NCBI GenBank assembly: GCA_005883255.1
Contig: VAXS01000157.1
Location: 1 to 8,140 of the forward strand
From: Actinomycetota bacterium
Lineage (GTDB): Bacteria; Actinomycetota; Thermoleophilia; Solirubrobacterales; Solirubrobacteraceae
Length of the DNA stretch: 8,140 nucleotides
Reading direction: 5' to 3'
Positions 6,413 to 8,140 of this stretch are shown in pieces. Within the stretch, counting starts at the first letter, position 1. The number at the start of each line of letters is the position of its first letter. A model generated the notes under the pieces. The model was not told where the DNA came from. It ran no database searches and saw only the letters and a program-made list of their open reading frames with translations. Made by a program: the position numbers and the translations under genes.

Positions 6413-7993
6413 GTGACCAAGCCGGACGATCCCAACCGAGTACTGATCTTCGACACCACGCTGCGCGACGGCGAGCAGTCGCCCGGCATCTCGCTCAACG
6501 CCGGCGAGAAGCTGGAGATCGCGCAGCAGCTGGCGCGCTTGGGGGTCGACGTGATCGAGGCCGGCTTCCCGATCACCTCGCCGGGCGACTTCGAGGCCGT
6601 GCAGGCGATCTCCCGCCAGGTCGAGGGGCCAGTGATCGCCGGCCTGGCGCGCACCCACGCCGCCGACATCGACCGGGCGTGGGAGGCCGTGCGCGACGCG
6701 GCCCGCCCGCGGATCCACACCTTCATCTCCACCTCCGACATCCACATCCGCCACCAGCTGCAGACCACGCGCGAGGACGTCAAGGGGCAGGCGCGGGCCG
6801 CCGTCGCCCACGCCCGCGAGTACCTGGAGGACGTCGAGTTCTCGCCCATGGACGCCACCCGCGCCGACGTGGAGTTCACCGCCGAGGTGTGCGCGATCGC
6901 GGTGGAGGAGGGGGCGATCACCGTGAACATCGCCGACACCGTGGGCTACACGATGCCGCACGAGTTCACGGCCTACCTGGAGCGGCTCTACGAGCTGGCG
7001 CCCGGCCTGCGCGACGTCGTGGTCTCGGTCCACTGCCACGACGACCTCGGCCTGGCGGTGGCCAACTCGTTCGCCGGCGTGCTGGCGGGCGCGCGCCAGG
7101 TGGAGTGCGCGATCAACGGGCTCGGCGAGCGGGCCGGCAACGCCTCGCTGGAGGAGATAGCGATGCTGCTGCACACCCGGCAGGCCGACGTGGGCCTGCA
7201 GACGGGGATCGTCACCACCGAGATCGCCCGCACGAGCCGGCTGGTCTCGCGGCTCACCGGCTACGTGGTGCAGCCCAACAAGGCGGTGGTGGGGCGCAAC
7301 GCGTTCGCCCACGAGTCGGGCATCCACCAGGACGGCGTGCTCAAGGAGCGCACCACGTACGAGATCATGGACGCGCGGACGATCGGCCTGGAGGGCAACG
7401 ACATCGTCCTGGGCAAGCACTCCGGGCGCCACGCGCTCCAGCAGGCGCTGGAGGACCTGGGCTACCGCGTGACCGGGCAGGCGCTCAACCAGGCGTTCAA
7501 GCGCTTCAAGGAGATCGCCGACCGCAAGAAGCAGGTGACGGCGATGGACCTGGAGGCGCTGCTCACCGACGAGCTGCGCGACGACGTGGACGACTACACG
7601 CTCGAGGGCTTCGACGTGGAGGCCTCGTCGCGGCGACCGCCCCACGCCACCGTACGGGTGCGGATGCCCGACGGCAGCGAGCGCAGCGGGTCGTTCACCG
7701 GCGACGGGCCAGTGGACGCGATCTTCCGGGCGATCAACGCCGCCACGGACACGGACGCCAAGCTTCGCGAGTTCCGGGTGGACGCCGTGACCGGGGGTCA
7801 GGACGCGCTGGGCGAGGTCTCGGTCGTGATCGAGGCGGGCGGCCGGCCCACGTCCGGGCAGGGCGTGTCCACGGACATCATCGAGGCGGCGGCGCGGGCC
7901 TACGTGCGGGCGCTGTCCACGGCCGAGCGCCGGGCGCGGCTGGAGGAGCGCTCGGCGTCCGAGCCCGAGCCCGAGCTCCAGCCCACCCCTTAG
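6413..7993 (+). CDS. leuA: 2-isopropylmalate synthase
   Basis: LeuA condenses acetyl-CoA with 2-ketoisovalerate to 2-isopropylmalate, the committed step of leucine synthesis. From GTG 6413 the protein has 526 residues, normal for the bacterial leuA type 1 form. The TIM-barrel catalytic domain opens with LIFDTTLRDGEQSPG (11-25; Arg18 and Asp19 catalytic and metal-binding). It then has EAGFP (49-53) and the metal histidines His207 and His209 in HCHDDLGLA, with GLGERAGNAS (236-245) after them. HESGIHQDG (300-308) lies in the linker subdomain, and GKHSGRHAL (334-342) follows. The C-terminal regulatory LeuA dimer domain (~400-500) ends in SGQGVSTDIIEAAARAYVRAL; leucine feedback is expected there. 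A short charged tail (EPEPELQPTP) closes the protein. All key residues are present, so the gene looks functional. It would need 2-ketoisovalerate, yet ilvC upstream is broken as read. The frame also continues upstream into the oxidoreductase gene without a stop. Confidence 0.95.
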   Translation: MTKPDDPNRVLIFDTTLRDGEQSPGISLNAGEKLEIAQQLARLGVDVIEAGFPITSPGDFEAVQAISRQVEGPVIAGLARTHAADIDRAWEAVRDAARPRIHTFISTSDIHIRHQLQTTREDVKGQARAAVAHAREYLEDVEFSPMDATRADVEFTAEVCAIAVEEGAITVNIADTVGYTMPHEFTAYLERLYELAPGLRDVVVSVHCHDDLGLAVANSFAGVLAGARQVECAINGLGERAGNASLEEIAMLLHTRQADVGLQTGIVTTEIARTSRLVSRLTGYVVQPNKAVVGRNAFAHESGIHQDGVLKERTTYEIMDARTIGLEGNDIVLGKHSGRHALQQALEDLGYRVTGQALNQAFKRFKEIADRKKQVTAMDLEALLTDELRDDVDDYTLEGFDVEASSRRPPHATVRVRMPDGSERSGSFTGDGPVDAIFRAINAATDTDAKLREFRVDAVTGGQDALGEVSVVIEAGGRPTSGQGVSTDIIEAAARAYVRALSTAERRARLEERSASEPEPELQPTP

Positions 7994-8140
7994 CTAGACA
8001 GCTCCGCGGGGCATCCAGCCCCGCGACTGTGATCGCGGACTTCCTCCGGTCGCCCGTAACAGGAACCAGTCGGTGGCCTCCTCGAGCGCAGCCGCGGCCG
8101 GCCGGGGCGCGTAGCCCAGCTCCCGGCGCGCCTTCTCCGA
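7994..8140 (-). CDS. C-terminal end of an NAD-dependent epimerase/dehydratase-like protein (5' end outside the window)
   Basis: On the minus strand the frame is open from the window's right edge to a TAG whose complement is 7994-7996, giving 48 residues. The first ~26, SEKARRELGYAPRP, a run of Ala, then LEEATDWF, match the C-terminal helix of extended short-chain dehydrogenases such as sugar-nucleotide epimerases and dihydroflavonol-4-reductase-like proteins. These relatives usually end soon after the WF. Here about 22 more residues follow (LLRATGGSPRSQ onward), including a TTA leucine codon (8057-8059), rare in DNA this GC-rich. The tail is therefore either a late extension or the result of a lost stop. 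Its stop is directly adjacent to that of leuA. The cofactor-binding N-terminus is not in the window, so the substrate cannot be named. Confidence 0.65.
   Translation of the reverse strand, partial: SEKARRELGYAPRPAAAALEEATDWFLLRATGGSPRSQSRGWMPRGAV
7998..8030. terminator. strong hairpin between the convergent leuA and epimerase-like genes
   Basis: CGCGGGGC (8005-8012) and GCCCCGCG (8018-8025) form a perfect 8-bp GC stem with loop ATCCA. ACAG (7998-8001) and CTGT (8027-8030) extend it by four pairs across a 3/1 internal loop. It starts 4 nt after the leuA stop and has no T-run. It is placed to end leuA transcription and, being symmetric, might also act on the opposite strand, although it lies within the last codons of that gene. 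Confidence 0.65.

Larger units (their letters stand above)
5429..7993 (+). other. single open frame joining the oxidoreductase and leuA (854 codons)
   Basis: No stop codon occurs in this frame between ATG 5429 and TAG 7991-7993, so an automatic caller will report one 854-residue protein. The two halves belong to unrelated families. The second half has its own AAGGAG and GTG at the family's normal N-terminus, and the linker (RRRSSDVTKPDDPN) is short and not domain-like. I read it as two genes whose boundary has been eroded, with a true fusion as the alternative. Confidence 0.6.

Noticed and set aside
3275..7645. 1456-codon open frame on the minus strand
   Set aside because: It lies opposite serA, the oxidoreductase and leuA, is rich in His, Arg, Gly and Val as expected of a GC-rich antisense shadow, and shows no domain. 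The plus-strand genes have full catalytic motifs.
7950..7984. Repeats of GAGCCC near the leuA end
   Set aside because: They simply encode the Glu-Pro-rich tail of LeuA and are too short and few to call a repeat element.
1..8140. CRISPR, tRNA or rRNA genes, transposons, riboswitch or leucine leader peptide
   Set aside because: No regular direct repeats, tRNA-like cloverleaf, transposase motif or Leu-codon-rich leader was seen; the gaps between genes are about 50 nt or less.

Overview
The window comes from a very GC-rich bacterium. Codon third positions are overwhelmingly G or C, GTG starts are common, and several genes begin a few bases after a TAnnnT hexamer, as leaderless actinobacterial genes do. 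The gene set and the TAGGCT-type start signals suggest an actinobacterium of the Thermoleophilia (Solirubrobacterales or Gaiellales) kind. That placement is inference from style and was not tested by a search.

Layout, left to right: (1) 3-896, the C-terminal part of a large secreted-type protein with the end of a beta-helix domain, a PKD domain and an Ig-like tail. (2) 941-1676, a SAM-dependent methyltransferase that lacks the part after motif I and changes frame there. (3) 1715-2547, ketol-acid reductoisomerase (ilvC), which lacks about 157 nt, including three metal ligands, and changes frame. (4) 2595-3779, a class V PLP aminotransferase, intact. (5) 3776-5416, serA, intact, overlapping the aminotransferase stop by four bases if read from GTG. 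(6) 5429-6412, a VAT1-like quinone oxidoreductase with no stop codon, running in frame into (7) 6413-7993, leuA, intact and with its own AAGGAG site. (8) 7994-8140, minus strand, the C-terminal end of an NAD-dependent epimerase-like protein, convergent with leuA.

The core is amino-acid biosynthesis. IlvC serves valine, isoleucine and (through 2-ketoisovalerate) leucine; LeuA takes 2-ketoisovalerate into the leucine branch; SerA plus the aminotransferase plausibly make serine from 3-phosphoglycerate. Genes that start a transcript (methyltransferase, ilvC, aminotransferase, oxidoreductase) have a TAGGCT, TAGGGT or TAAGGT hexamer 6-10 nt before the start codon and no clear Shine-Dalgarno site. 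Second genes in a unit (serA, leuA) have good Shine-Dalgarno sites instead. This gives two probable two-gene operons, aminotransferase-serA and oxidoreductase-leuA.

I see no mobile element, CRISPR array, RNA gene or defence system, and no convincing new biological system. The most notable point is that three places in about 5.3 kb look as if DNA has been lost (near 1117, 2282 and 6400) while the sequence between them is well preserved. Either these are real deletions, or the assembly dropped short GC-rich stretches.
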